This document shows, one piece after another, positions 6,355-13,904 of a stretch of 33,848 nt of DNA (the first letter of the stretch is position 1; each line of letters starts with the position of its first letter). The stretch is from assembly GCF_024539815.1 (NCBI RefSeq), contig NZ_JAHHIU010000149.1, forward strand, positions 1 to 33,848, in the 5' to 3' direction. The notes beneath the pieces were generated by a model. It was not told where the DNA came from and did no database searches. It worked only from the letters and a program-made list of their open reading frames with translations. The position numbers and the translations under genes are program-made. Source of the stretch: Streptomyces hayashii. GTDB lineage: Bacteria; Actinomycetota; Actinomycetes; Streptomycetales; Streptomycetaceae.

Positions 6355-8559
6355 TCAGTCCTGCGCACTGCCTCCCGCAACGTCTTGGCCTGCGCAGATG
6401 GCCAGAACGTCGGTGCCGTAGCGGTTGAGCTTGCGCACGCCGACCCCCGGGATCCGCGCGAGCTCGCCCTCCTCCTCGGGCACGGCCTCGGCGATCGCCA
6501 TCAGGGTCTTGTCGGTGAAGACGCAGTACGCCGGCTGACCGCTTCGCCGCGCCTGGACCGCCCGCCAGTCCCGCAGCCGTTCGTAGAGCCCCTCGTCCAT
6601 GTCGGAGGGGCAGTCCTCGCAGCGCATCAGCTTCATCTCGCCGGCGTCGGTCAGGGTCCGTCCGCAGACCCGGCAGCGGGCCGGGCTGCGCTGGGTCCGG
6701 CGCGGCGCGACGGGCGCGAGCGCGGCCGCGCCGGTGAAACCGCGCTCGATGCCCCCGGCGCCTCCGGCGCCGGCGCGGCCTGCGGCGGCGCCCGAGCCGG
6801 GGCGCAGGCCGTCGAGGAAACGGCTGGGGCGCCGGACGGGGCGGCCGCCCGGTGAGCGGGAGAGCGCCCACGAGACGTGGAGTCGTTCACGGGCCCGGGT
6901 GACCCCGACGTAGAGGAGGCGGCGCTCCTCCTCGACCTGCTCGTCGGTCTTGGCGTAGGTGATCGGCATCATGCCCTCGGCGACGCCGACGAGGAAGACG
7001 ACGTCCCACTCCAGGCCCTTGGCCGAGTGCAGGGAGGCCAGGGTGACGCCCTGCACGGTCGGAGCGTGCTGGACGCTCGCCCGCTCGTCGAGTTCGGCGA
7101 CCAGATCGGCGAGCGTGGCGCCGGGCCGGGCGGCGGCGAAGTCCTGGGCGAGGCCGACCAGCGCGGCCAACGACTCCCAGCGCTCTCTGACGGCCCCGGA
7201 GCCGGCCGGCGGCTGGTTGGTCCAGCCCTCGCCGGAGAGGACGGCACGCACCTGCGAGGGCAGGTCGACGACGTCTTCGAGAAGCGCGTCGTTGCCGCCG
7301 AAGCGGGCCGCGCCGCGCAGGGCGACCCTCGCCTTGCGTACCTCGGGCCGGTCGAAGAAGCGCTCGGCGCCGCGCAACTGGTACGGGACGCCGAGGTCGG
7401 CCAGAGCCTGCTCGTAGGTCTCCGACTGCGCGTTCGTACGGAACAGCACGGCGATCTCCGCGGCCGGGACGCCCGCGTCGAGGAGCTCGCGGATCCTGCG
7501 GGCCGCGCCCTCCGCCTCGGCCGGCTCGTCGGCGTACTCGGTGTACGCGGGATCCGGTCCGGGGGCGCGCTGGGAGACCAGCTCCAGGCGGTGGTCCGCG
7601 GCCCGGCCGCGGGCCTGGGCGAGCAGGCCGTTGGCGAGATGGACGACCTGGGGCGTGGAGCGGTAGTCGCGCACCAGCTTGACGACGGTGGCGCCGGGGT
7701 GGCGGGTGCGGAAGTCGAGGAGGTGGTCGGGGGTGGCTCCGGTGAAGGAGTAGATCGTCTGGCTGGCGTCGCCGACCACGCAGAGGTCGTCCCGCTCACC
7801 GAGCCACAGTTCGAGCAGACGCTGCTGGAGGGGGCTGACGTCCTGGTACTCGTCGACCACGAAGTGCTGGTACTGGGCGCGTACCTGCTCGGCGATGTCG
7901 TGCCGGTCCTGCAGGACGGCGACGGTCAGCAGCAGGACGTCCTCGAAGTCGATGACCGCGCGGGTCCGCTTGATGTCCTCGTAGGCGGCGTAGAGCTGGG
8001 CGATCTCGGCGGGATCGCGGGGGATGTCGCGGCCCGCCTTGGCGGCGGCCAGGGCGTAGTCGGCCGGGACGGTCTGGGTGACCTTGGACCACTCGATCTC
8101 CGCGGCGGCGTCCCGCAGCTCCCCCCGGTCGAGTCGGATGCGGCACGCGGCGGCCGCGTCCGCGACGAGTTGGATCTTGCGGTCGACGAGCCGCGGCAGC
8201 GATCCACCGATCGCTTTCGGCCAGAAGTACTGGAGTTGGCGCAGGGCCGCGGAGTGGAAGGTGCGGGCCTGGACGCCCTGGGCTCCGAGCTGGCGCAGCC
8301 GGCCCCGCATCTCCCCGGCGGCACGGTTGGTGAAGGTGACGGCGAGCACACTGGAGGGCTGCAGGATGCCGGCGCGGACTCCGTAGGCGATGCGGTGGGT
8401 GATCGCCCGGGTCTTGCCGGTGCCGGCTCCCGCCAGCACGCACACCGGACCGCGCAGCGCGGTGGCCACCTCGCGCTGCTCGGGGTCGAGCCCTTCGAGC
8501 ACCGCGTCGGCCGAGTCCGGTGCCTGCGGGAAGAGGGAGGAGTGCGTTGCTGCTGTCAC
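6355..8559 (-). CDS. uvrD2: UvrD2-type SF1A DNA helicase with HRDC domain
   Basis: The protein is 734 residues from GTG 8559, with no clear ribosome site. The Walker A GAGTGKT is at residues 44-50, with later SF1 motifs VDEYQDV, GDASQTIYSF and VTRARERLHVSWA. After the helicase core comes a tetracysteine module (CRVCGRTL and later CEDC) and then an HRDC domain (GQPAYCVFTDKTLMAIAEA, GVGVRKLNRYG). This order is diagnostic of actinobacterial UvrD2, a 3'-5' helicase/translocase; in mycobacteria the gene is essential, with the translocase activity sufficient. It diverges from the mycoredoxin gene across a 195-bp gap and is followed on the same strand by the wblC promoter. Confidence 0.95.
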   Translation of the reverse strand: MTAATHSSLFPQAPDSADAVLEGLDPEQREVATALRGPVCVLAGAGTGKTRAITHRIAYGVRAGILQPSSVLAVTFTNRAAGEMRGRLRQLGAQGVQARTFHSAALRQLQYFWPKAIGGSLPRLVDRKIQLVADAAAACRIRLDRGELRDAAAEIEWSKVTQTVPADYALAAAKAGRDIPRDPAEIAQLYAAYEDIKRTRAVIDFEDVLLLTVAVLQDRHDIAEQVRAQYQHFVVDEYQDVSPLQQRLLELWLGERDDLCVVGDASQTIYSFTGATPDHLLDFRTRHPGATVVKLVRDYRSTPQVVHLANGLLAQARGRAADHRLELVSQRAPGPDPAYTEYADEPAEAEGAARRIRELLDAGVPAAEIAVLFRTNAQSETYEQALADLGVPYQLRGAERFFDRPEVRKARVALRGAARFGGNDALLEDVVDLPSQVRAVLSGEGWTNQPPAGSGAVRERWESLAALVGLAQDFAAARPGATLADLVAELDERASVQHAPTVQGVTLASLHSAKGLEWDVVFLVGVAEGMMPITYAKTDEQVEEERRLLYVGVTRARERLHVSWALSRSPGGRPVRRPSRFLDGLRPGSGAAAGRAGAGGAGGIERGFTGAAALAPVAPRRTQRSPARCRVCGRTLTDAGEMKLMRCEDCPSDMDEGLYERLRDWRAVQARRSGQPAYCVFTDKTLMAIAEAVPEEEGELARIPGVGVRKLNRYGTDVLAICAGQDVAGGSAQD

Positions 8560-8598
8560 ACAGCCATGCTGCCAGGTCCCCGGTGACGGACGGGCCGG

Positions 8599-8607
8599 TT
8601 GTCCACA
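8599..8607 (+). other. DnaA box (TTGTCCACA)
   Basis: This is an exact match to the Streptomyces DnaA-box consensus on the plus strand, in the divergent promoter region between uvrD2 and the mycoredoxin gene. A role in titration or in regulating either gene is possible. Confidence 0.5.
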
Positions 8608-8754
8608 GGCGAGCCCTCGCAGTCGTACTAATGCGGCGAGCGTCACGTCGGGGCCCCCGCCCGACCTCGGCTCGCGGGAATGGCAGCCCTTTCACGTACG
8701 TTCTCCCCGTACGAACCGCCTGTCCCCCCGACCCGCCGAAGGAGCACGAGAGAC

Positions 8755-9012
8755 ATGCTGGGCACCGTGACGATGTACAGCACCACGTGGTGCGGCTACT
8801 GCCAGCGGCTGAAGAAGCAGATGGACCGCGAGGGCATCGCGTACACCGAGATCAACATCGAGCAGGACCCGGATTCCGCGGCGTTCGTCGAGAAGGCGAA
8901 TGGCGGAAACCAGACGGTGCCCACTGTTCAGGTAGTTCCCTCCAGTGGTGGCGCTGAGGTCGTGATGACGAACCCGAGCCTTGCCCAGGTGAAGCAGGCG
9001 CTCGGCGTCTGA
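8755..9012 (+). CDS. mrx1: Mycoredoxin, hybrid: chromosomal 5' part plus element-supplied 3' part
   Basis: The protein is 85 residues from ATG 8755 with GAAGGAG ten bases upstream. It has the glutaredoxin-fold active site WCGYC (Cys13, Cys16) and the cis-Pro region QTVPT. Mycoredoxin reduces mycothiol mixed disulfides in the cytosol. From about codon 53 the sequence is supplied by an integrated element: QVVPSSGGAEVVMTNPSLAQ replaces the native LFPDGSTLTNPSLAQ, which is found displaced at 12640-12725. The end is ALGV instead of KIGV. The replacement keeps the fold and adds five residues, so activity is probably preserved. A terminator follows within the element. Confidence 0.93.
   Translation: MLGTVTMYSTTWCGYCQRLKKQMDREGIAYTEINIEQDPDSAAFVEKANGGNQTVPTVQVVPSSGGAEVVMTNPSLAQVKQALGV
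8911..8921. other. attL core (left junction of element)
   Basis: CAGACgGTGCC at 8911-8921 matches CAGACcGTGCC at 12639-12649 except for the middle base. To its left lies the chromosomal mycoredoxin gene; to its right the reading frame diverges from the native 3' end. Crossover is within CAGAC or GTGCC. Confidence 0.75.
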
Positions 9013-9026
9013 TCCCCGCGATACGC

Positions 9027-9058
9027 ACCCCGATCGGCCTGGAGCTGATCGGGGTTTT
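9027..9058 (+). terminator. Terminator after mycoredoxin, carried by the element
   Basis: ACCCCGATC (9027-9035) pairs with GATCGGGGT (9047-9055) around an 11-nt loop, followed by TTTT (9055-9058). It lies 15 bp past the hybrid mycoredoxin stop and inside the element, so the element supplies both a new 3' end and its terminator. Confidence 0.85.
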
Positions 9059-9154
9059 GCGCGCGCGGGGGGGACTTTCCTGTTTTGGAAAGCCGGAGAT
9101 CTTGACCGTGCCGGCCGAAGGCCAGAAGCATCGAACGCGACAAGGACTGTCGAC

Positions 9155-9381
9155 GTGAGGGGCAAGCCGCGGGCGCACCGCTGCGGAAGCTGTCGGGAGA
9201 TCCTGACTGCAAGAACGGAACGTGCCCGACGCTGTGGGGCACGGACGACGGCAAGGACTACGTAGTGCAGGGCTACGTGATCACTGATCCTGAGCGGCTG
9301 GCACAGCTCGACCTTCCCGAGGGGGAGACGGCCGTCATCCCGGCCTCAGTGCTTGAGGAGCACTTCAGTGCTCGCAGGTGA
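9155..9381 (+). pseudogene. Small cargo protein with a probable one-base frameshift
   Basis: From CTG 9181 an uninterrupted frame reads LRKLSGDPDCKNGTCPTLWG and ends ASVLEEHFSARR, stop 9379-9381. This looks like a small Streptomyces protein usually found next to DUF6879 or WhiJ-type regulators. No ATG or GTG exists in this frame. A well-placed start, GTG 9155 with AAGGA eight bases upstream, lies in another frame; one extra base between 9157 and 9181 would join the two as about MRGKPRA...LRKLSGD. It is either a disrupted gene, a CTG-initiated gene, or a sequencing error. Its stop overlaps the next gene by 14 bp. Confidence 0.6.
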
Positions 9382-9877
9382 GGAGTTCGGCCGTCTCTTC
9401 GAGACCTTCGAGCGGACCGCGTTCCGGCTGGAGACGCTCGACGCGTACGACGTGGAGGAGGAGCGGGAGGAGATCGCTCGGTTCCTCGCGGGTGAGGACA
9501 TGGGCCCGGAGTGGAGCGACAACCCATGGGTGCGCTCGATGACCGACAAGGGCAGGAGCGTGTCCCGCGTTCACGTCCTGCGCTCCCCTCTGACTGACTA
9601 CCTGCGTTACGAGCTTTCGGCTTACCCCGGCAACATCAAGGCTGGGGAGTCCATCGGGATCATCGACCTTGCCGAGCAGAAGGTGACCGGCCTGCCCGAT
9701 CACGACTTCTGGCTCTTCGACGACCGTGACATGTGCCGCATGCACTACACCCCCGAGGGCAAGTTCATCGGCGGTGAGCTCCTGCCTGCCAACCGGCTGA
9801 GGGAGTACCAGGGTTACCGCGAGATGGCGCTCACCTGCGCCGTGCCGTTCGCGGCCTACTGGGAGCGGCATCACTGA
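9368..9877 (+). CDS. DUF6879-like protein
   Basis: The protein is 169 residues from GTG 9368, with GAGGAG seven bases upstream. It contains typical stretches such as FGRLFETFERTAFRLET near the N-terminus, SRVHVLRSPLTDYLRYE in the middle, and LPDHDFWLFDDRDMCRMHY toward the C-terminus. This fits the DUF6879 family, which is abundant in Streptomyces beside XRE/DUF5753 (WhiJ-like) regulators; biochemical function is unknown. The gene overlaps the preceding small gene by 14 bp and its stop (CTGA) overlaps the regulator start, giving a three-gene coupled operon. It appears intact, unlike its neighbours. Confidence 0.8.
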   Translation: MLAGEEFGRLFETFERTAFRLETLDAYDVEEEREEIARFLAGEDMGPEWSDNPWVRSMTDKGRSVSRVHVLRSPLTDYLRYELSAYPGNIKAGESIGIIDLAEQKVTGLPDHDFWLFDDRDMCRMHYTPEGKFIGGELLPANRLREYQGYREMALTCAVPFAAYWERHH

Positions 9878-10308
9878 CCACGGAGTCGATCGGGAGAGCC
9901 CTGCGAGCACTGCGGGAGGCATCGGGACTGACCGGTGACGCGGTGGCCCGCAGGGCTTCCATGTCCGCAGGGAAGCTCTCGAAGATCGAGAACGGCAGGA
10001 CCCTGCCGACCGTTCAGGACGTCGACCTGCTCCTGTCCGCGCTCGACGTCTCGGACACAGTGAAGGAACAGTTCCTTGCAACTGCCCGAGCCGAGGTCAC
10101 CGAGGCCACAGCGTGGCGCCTGCTGCGCCGTATGGGCCCGTGGAAGCACCAGAACACCATCAAGGCCATCGAGGCCATCGAGGCCAACACAGCCACTCTC
10201 AGGCTGTTTCAGGGGCAACTCATCCCCGGACTCCTCCAGACACCGGAGGAGCGCTTCACCGGGCGTATGCCGTGCTCGTCGCAGGTCCTGTCCCCGATGC
10301 CCTTTTGA
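9874..10308 (+). pseudogene. XRE-family regulator (DUF5753 type), truncated
   Basis: The frame from CTG 9874 reads LTTESIGRALRALREASGLT, a helix-turn-helix in which GDAVARRASMSAGKLSKIEN is the recognition part. After about residue 105 comes the beginning of the DUF5753 domain (LRLFQGQLIPGLLQTPE). The frame then ends 20 residues later after a non-family tail (FTGRMPCSSQVLSPMPF). Full-length relatives are about 280 residues, so roughly half is missing. The start codon is CTG where relatives overlap with ATGA or GTGA; the first conventional start is GTG 9943, inside the helix-turn-helix. The 3' end collides with the opposite-strand gene, suggesting a deletion joined the two. Confidence 0.7.
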
Positions 10309-10613
10309 AAGTGATGCATGGGCAGCACGAGGCATCGGCGGGTGGACTCGACCTCGATGAAGCCCCACCCCTTGGCCTTGCGCACATGGTGGTTCACGGC
10401 GTTGTTGCTCGGCACTCTGCCGTCCCTGTCTGCCAGGATCTTGTTCAGCTCCCCTGGCGGGAACTCGGCGTGGCCGATCTGATTCGCCCATGCCATGGCC
10501 GCGTACTCGACGCGGTGGGCGTAATCGAAGCGTGGGTCTCTCGCTCGCCGCTTGTACTCCTCCTGAGACACGGCGGCGAAGTCGCCCTCGAACTGGAAGG
10601 GGATACGTCCCAC
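10209..10613 (-). CDS. Small phage/element-type protein of unknown function
   Basis: The protein is 134 residues from GTG 10613, with AGGAAGG ten bases upstream. It begins GRIPFQFEGDFAAVSQEEYK and includes AAMAWANQIGHAEF and CLVLPMHHFQKGIG. It resembles small proteins commonly found near integrases in actinobacterial elements. The predicted helical centre (GELNKILADRDGR through NAVNHHVRKAKGWGFIEV) looks like a winged-helix or replication-accessory fold, but this is only inference. The natural C-terminus is probably near HGIRP; the last 15 or so residues run into the DUF5753 fragment, overlapping it by 100 bp on the other strand. Confidence 0.6.
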   Translation of the reverse strand: MGRIPFQFEGDFAAVSQEEYKRRARDPRFDYAHRVEYAAMAWANQIGHAEFPPGELNKILADRDGRVPSNNAVNHHVRKAKGWGFIEVESTRRCLVLPMHHFQKGIGDRTCDEHGIRPVKRSSGVWRSPGMSCP

Positions 10614-10634
10614 GGTTGGCAGTCCTTCCTGTGT

Positions 10635-10672
10635 GGCGCAGCGTGCGCCAGTGACCCCCGCCGGACGGCGGG
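10635..10672. promoter_or_regulatory. Two adjacent dyads upstream of the small element gene
   Basis: GGCGCA-gcg-TGCGCC (10635-10649) and CCCGCCG-GA-CGGCGGG (10657-10672) lie side by side 22 bp upstream of GTG 10613. They could be operators for an element regulator or RNA stems in the leader. Confidence 0.35.
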
Positions 10673-10824
10673 ACATGTGCCTCCCTTTCTCCGCGGGGGT
10701 GGACCGGCCGCGGTTGGCACGGTCTCTTCACAGGTGGGCGCCCAAGGCTTCGGGCCTGGACTCGGTCTCGTGCAGTCGGGAGCGACGGCGGCGACCTGGC
10801 CCGGCATCGTACGACATGATGAAC

Positions 10825-10856
10825 GAGGAAGGTCCCCGTCGTCGGGGGCCTTCCTC
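10825..10856 (-). terminator. Hairpin after the serine recombinase
   Basis: A 14-bp stem with one T-G wobble and a TCGT loop spans 10825-10856, 17 bp past the recombinase stop. The T-run is weak on the minus strand. Confidence 0.65.
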
Positions 10857-10872
10857 GCGTGCTCGGCCTTCG

Positions 10873-12597
10873 TCAGGCAGGGGCCGGGACCTTCTCGACT
10901 TCCTCTGGCCCTGTGACTTCCTGATCGGTCTTCGCTCGCTGCGCTTCACGCTCCGCTTCGAAGTCCTCCCAACGGCTGACGATCTCCCACTCCGCCCCCG
11001 TAAGCGCCTTCGGCTTCTCGTACGGCTTGCCCGGCAACGAGATCGGCGTGATCGGTGAGAGCACCTGAGAAGACTTGGAGGGCACATCCCAGTACGTGAT
11101 GCCCTGCTGCTTGATGTTCTCGATCAGGTCGCCGGGATCGATGGCCAGGACGTCATGTCCGAAGTAGGCCTTGACCTTGTGCTTCTTCAGCCACTCGCGC
11201 CGTTCGTCGACGCTCGACCGCTCCCACCACTCCGCGTAGCCCTCGCCCGTACCCGTCCATACGGTCACCGGCTTCGGCCCCTCCTGGCTGGTGACCTTCT
11301 CCCGGTCCTGGGCAAGGCTGGCAACTTGCGAGCCGTACGCGACGGCACTGATCTCGCCCTGCTGAAGTTCCTTCAGGAGCTGGTTCATCCTGCCGTCGAT
11401 CACGGCGAGCTTCGCTGCACGGCTGTCGTCGATGGTCGTCTTCGACTCCATCCGTTCCAGGTGGCCGATCTCGCCCAACAGGGCCGACTCCAGCCAGGGG
11501 TACAGGTCTTCTGCCCAGAACCTCTGCTTCGGGCAAGCCTGGATGCCCTTGCTCTTGTTGCCGTGACAGCGGTACCGCTCTCGCTTGCCCTTGGCCGGGT
11601 CGCCCTTCACGAAGTACAGGGAACTGCCGCACAGCATGCAGAACGTGACGCCCACCGTCGGCGACGTAGAGCCCTTCTGCTTCTTGTACTTGACCGAGGC
11701 GACGGCTTCCGACAGCTTCGCCCACTCCTCCTCGTTCAGCACTGGCTCAGAGCGCATGACGGGTGTGCCGTCATCGTTGCGGGCTACGGCTCCAGTGGCA
11801 CGTACGTACTCCCCGAGGAGGGAGCGGCTGACCAGTACGGCTTGCACTGTGGTCGGCGTCCACCTGGCTCCCCGAGGCTTCGGGTCCGCCAGCCGAGTCG
11901 TGCTCTCGCCTGCCGCCGCGCGGATGCGAGCGATGTCCTGAGCCGTGGGCACGCCTTGCTCGTTCAGCCAGTCGGCGACGGCAGAGAAGCTCGGCTTCTC
12001 GATGAAGCGCCGGATCATCTCGATCAGCGTCGGGCCGTACTCGGGGTCGAGTTCCAGGGTGAAGCCTGCGTCGCCCTTCACCGCTCTGCGTCCGAACGGG
12101 ACAAGGCCTCCCGGCCAGCGGCCGGCCTTCCGCATCGTCTCCCGGGAAGCCTTGTTACGGGCCTTGATGGCGTCCAGCTCGGCCTCTGCGACCACGGCCA
12201 GGATCTTGGCGATGGTCTTGCCCCACGGCTTCGAGAGGTCGAATCCCTCCTCGCAGGAGATGAGGCCCTTACCGTTCGCCTCGCACCACTCGATGATGTC
12301 CGAGAGGTGGCGGACCGAGCGCGCGATGCGGTCGATCTTCAGGATGATGATGTGGTCGAACTGGTCCTTCTTGTTGTTGAGCCAGTCGCCCAGGGACGGG
12401 CGTACCCACGGCGAGATGGACGCCGACACGTCGATGTCGACGGCGAAGTCGACCAACTCCATCTCTTCGGCGTCCGCCCGCTTGCTGATGCGTGTGCGCT
12501 GCGTTTCTTCGCCGGTCTGGTTCTCGTTACCTACAGACAGACGGACCACGCCGAGCGCCCTGGGCTTGTCGTTCACCCTTGCCCCTCCCCAAGACAT
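10873..12597 (-). CDS. Large serine recombinase (integrase)
   Basis: The protein is 574 residues from ATG 12597, with GGGGAGG six bases upstream. GTG 12576, also with a good G-rich site, is an equal alternative giving VNDKPRALG. The resolvase domain occupies about 1-155, with catalytic Ser21 in VVRLS and the ILKIDRIARS motif. The recombinase domain follows (GLVPFGRRAVKGD to RSLLGEYVR). Then come a zinc ribbon (CMLCG, later CHGN and CPKQRF) and a probable coiled coil (KLAVIDGRMNQLLKELQQG). This layout is that of phiC31/TG1-type integrases, which insert at attB sites without host factors. Its start lies beside the right junction. It is likely the enzyme that inserted this element into mycoredoxin. 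Confidence 0.96.
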   Translation of the reverse strand: MSWGGARVNDKPRALGVVRLSVGNENQTGEETQRTRISKRADAEEMELVDFAVDIDVSASISPWVRPSLGDWLNNKKDQFDHIIILKIDRIARSVRHLSDIIEWCEANGKGLISCEEGFDLSKPWGKTIAKILAVVAEAELDAIKARNKASRETMRKAGRWPGGLVPFGRRAVKGDAGFTLELDPEYGPTLIEMIRRFIEKPSFSAVADWLNEQGVPTAQDIARIRAAAGESTTRLADPKPRGARWTPTTVQAVLVSRSLLGEYVRATGAVARNDDGTPVMRSEPVLNEEEWAKLSEAVASVKYKKQKGSTSPTVGVTFCMLCGSSLYFVKGDPAKGKRERYRCHGNKSKGIQACPKQRFWAEDLYPWLESALLGEIGHLERMESKTTIDDSRAAKLAVIDGRMNQLLKELQQGEISAVAYGSQVASLAQDREKVTSQEGPKPVTVWTGTGEGYAEWWERSSVDERREWLKKHKVKAYFGHDVLAIDPGDLIENIKQQGITYWDVPSKSSQVLSPITPISLPGKPYEKPKALTGAEWEIVSRWEDFEAEREAQRAKTDQEVTGPEEVEKVPAPA

Positions 12598-12638
12598 GGG
12601 CGGCCTCCCCTGGCCGCCACAAGCAAGAGGGAAGTCTA

Positions 12639-12649
12639 CAGACCGTGCC
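12639..12649. other. attR core (right junction of element)
   Basis: CAGACcGTGCC is followed by the native mycoredoxin 3' coding sequence. Joining the left flank to 8915 with the right flank from 12644 rebuilds an unbroken codon series for GGNQTVPTVLFPDGS. Confidence 0.75.
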
Positions 12650-12725
12650 GACCGTGCTCTTCCCCGACGGTTCGACGCTGACGAACCCGTCGCTGGCGCA
12701 GGTGAAGCAGAAGATCGGCGTGTGA
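12640..12725 (+). pseudogene. Displaced native 3' end of the mycoredoxin gene
   Basis: The frame encodes QTVPTVLFPDGSTLTNPSLA and ends QVKQKIGV with a TGA at 12723-12725. It is the natural C-terminus of the gene that begins at 8755, cut off by the element. It is in frame with a short open stretch from 12492, but there is no ribosome site or sensible start. Confidence 0.92.
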
Positions 12726-12762
12726 TCGTGTCCGGCGCGTGACGAGGCGCGGCCGTACGAGG

Positions 12763-12794
12763 AAGGGCGGCCCCGAGCTATCGGGGCCGCCCTT
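12763..12794. terminator. Bidirectional terminator of the native mycoredoxin and nudC
   Basis: A perfect 14-bp stem, AAGGGCGGCCCCGA, pairs around a GCTA loop. It lies between the displaced mycoredoxin end and the convergent nudC stop. This is probably the original mycoredoxin terminator, now orphaned from its promoter. Confidence 0.85.
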
Positions 12795-12807
12795 CGTCCG
12801 TGTCGGG

Positions 12808-13749
12808 TCAGACGCCGCGGGTGGGCAGCGGCTTGCCGTACCAGAGCTCGATCAGGCGAGCCGCGATGGAGATCCCGTAGGGGGGCAGCACCTCGCCGGA
12901 CTCGAACGCGGCGCCGAGTTCGTCGCGGGAGAACCAGCGGGCCTCGTGGATCTCGTCGCCGTCGACCTCGATGTCGGTGGACGTGGCCCGGGCCATGAAG
13001 CCCAGCATGAGGCTGGACGGGAAGGGCCAGGGCTGGCTGGCGATGTACTCGACCGGGCCGACGGTGACGCCGGCCTCCTCGAAGACCTCACGGCGCACGG
13101 ACTGCTCGATGGACTCGCCCGGCTCCACGAAGCCGGCCAGCGTGGAGAAGCGGCCCTCGGGCCAGTGGACCTGGCGGCCGAGGAGGATGCGGTCGTCCTC
13201 GTCCGTCACGGCCATGATCACCGCGGGGTCGGTGCGCGGGTAGTGCTCGGCGCCGCAGGCCGGGCAGCGGCGGACGTGGCCGGCTGCGGCGATGACCGTG
13301 CGCTCGCCGCAGCGGGAGCAGAAGCGGTGGGTGCGCTGCCAGTTCTCCAGGCCGACCGCGTGCACCATGAGCCCCACGTCACGGGGTGACAGCAGCAGTC
13401 CCGCCTCGCGCAGTCCGGCCGGGCGGGCGGACTGGTCGATACGGCCGGGCAGCGCGTCCTTCTGCAGGGCGAAGTAGCTGACGCCGTCGTCGTCAGTCCC
13501 GAGGAAGTAGCGGTGCGCCTCGGTGAGGGGCGCCTCGAACGACGGGGTCATGACGAGTTCGGTGCGGCCGTCGGACGTCTCGTCGATGAGGACCTGGCCG
13601 CCGGAGACGACGAAGCATCGCGTCGTCGGGTGGCTCCACGCCGCGGCCAGCCAGGCCTCGTCGAGCCGGTGGTGGGCGGCCCGGTCGACACCGCTCGGCG
13701 CGGTGAGCGAGATGGGTCGATCGGCGTTCTGGTCGGTCCAGGTGGTCAC
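12808..13749 (-). CDS. nudC: NudC, NAD(H) diphosphatase / deNADding enzyme
   Basis: The protein is 313 residues from GTG 13749, with GGAAG five bases upstream. It has a zinc ribbon with Cys144, 147, 162 and 165, a Nudix box at 206-228 (GFVEPGESIEQ... REVFEEAGV), and the NADH-pyrophosphatase signature SQPWPFPSS at 238-246. These three in this order define NudC, which hydrolyses NADH to NMNH and AMP and in bacteria removes NAD caps from RNA. Length matches actinobacterial members. It follows the M20 peptidase on the same strand after about 155 bp. Confidence 0.96.
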   Translation of the reverse strand: MTTWTDQNADRPISLTAPSGVDRAAHHRLDEAWLAAAWSHPTTRCFVVSGGQVLIDETSDGRTELVMTPSFEAPLTEAHRYFLGTDDDGVSYFALQKDALPGRIDQSARPAGLREAGLLLSPRDVGLMVHAVGLENWQRTHRFCSRCGERTVIAAAGHVRRCPACGAEHYPRTDPAVIMAVTDEDDRILLGRQVHWPEGRFSTLAGFVEPGESIEQSVRREVFEEAGVTVGPVEYIASQPWPFPSSLMLGFMARATSTDIEVDGDEIHEARWFSRDELGAAFESGEVLPPYGISIAARLIELWYGKPLPTRGV

Positions 13750-13904
13750 GGGTACTTCCAACTCCCCCGGTGGAACGGTTGTTTCGGCGGGCGGTTCAGC
13801 GGGACGTACAGCAGGGGACGACCGGTTCGGGTGCGGTGCGGCGGTGCGGGGCGGTCTCTCCAGTGTGCGCCCCACGCGCGCACCCTCCGGGCCGATCGGG
13901 GACG

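Larger units (their letters stand above)
8916..12643. mobile_element. Serine-recombinase integrative element in the mycoredoxin gene
   Basis: An insert of about 3.7 kb lies between two partial copies of the mycoredoxin 3' region. It contains a replacement mycoredoxin 3' end with terminator, a small frameshifted gene, a DUF6879-like gene, an XRE regulator fragment, a small phage-type gene on the opposite strand, and a large serine recombinase whose start lies about 40 bp from the right end, the usual int/attP arrangement. There are no replication, conjugation or capsid genes, so it is a minimal or decayed integrative element rather than an intact phage or ICE. Confidence 0.85.

Noticed and set aside
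10262..10330. Alternative-frame stretch reading AYAVLVAGPVPDALL as a frameshifted DUF5753 continuation
   Set aside because: The same bases encode the C-terminus of the opposite-strand gene (PMHHFQKGIG), so a deletion junction explains the truncation better than a simple frameshift.
12492..12725. Short plus-strand gene ending with the mycoredoxin C-terminus
   Set aside because: Only the last 28 codons are real mycoredoxin; the upstream part is antisense to the recombinase and has no start signals.
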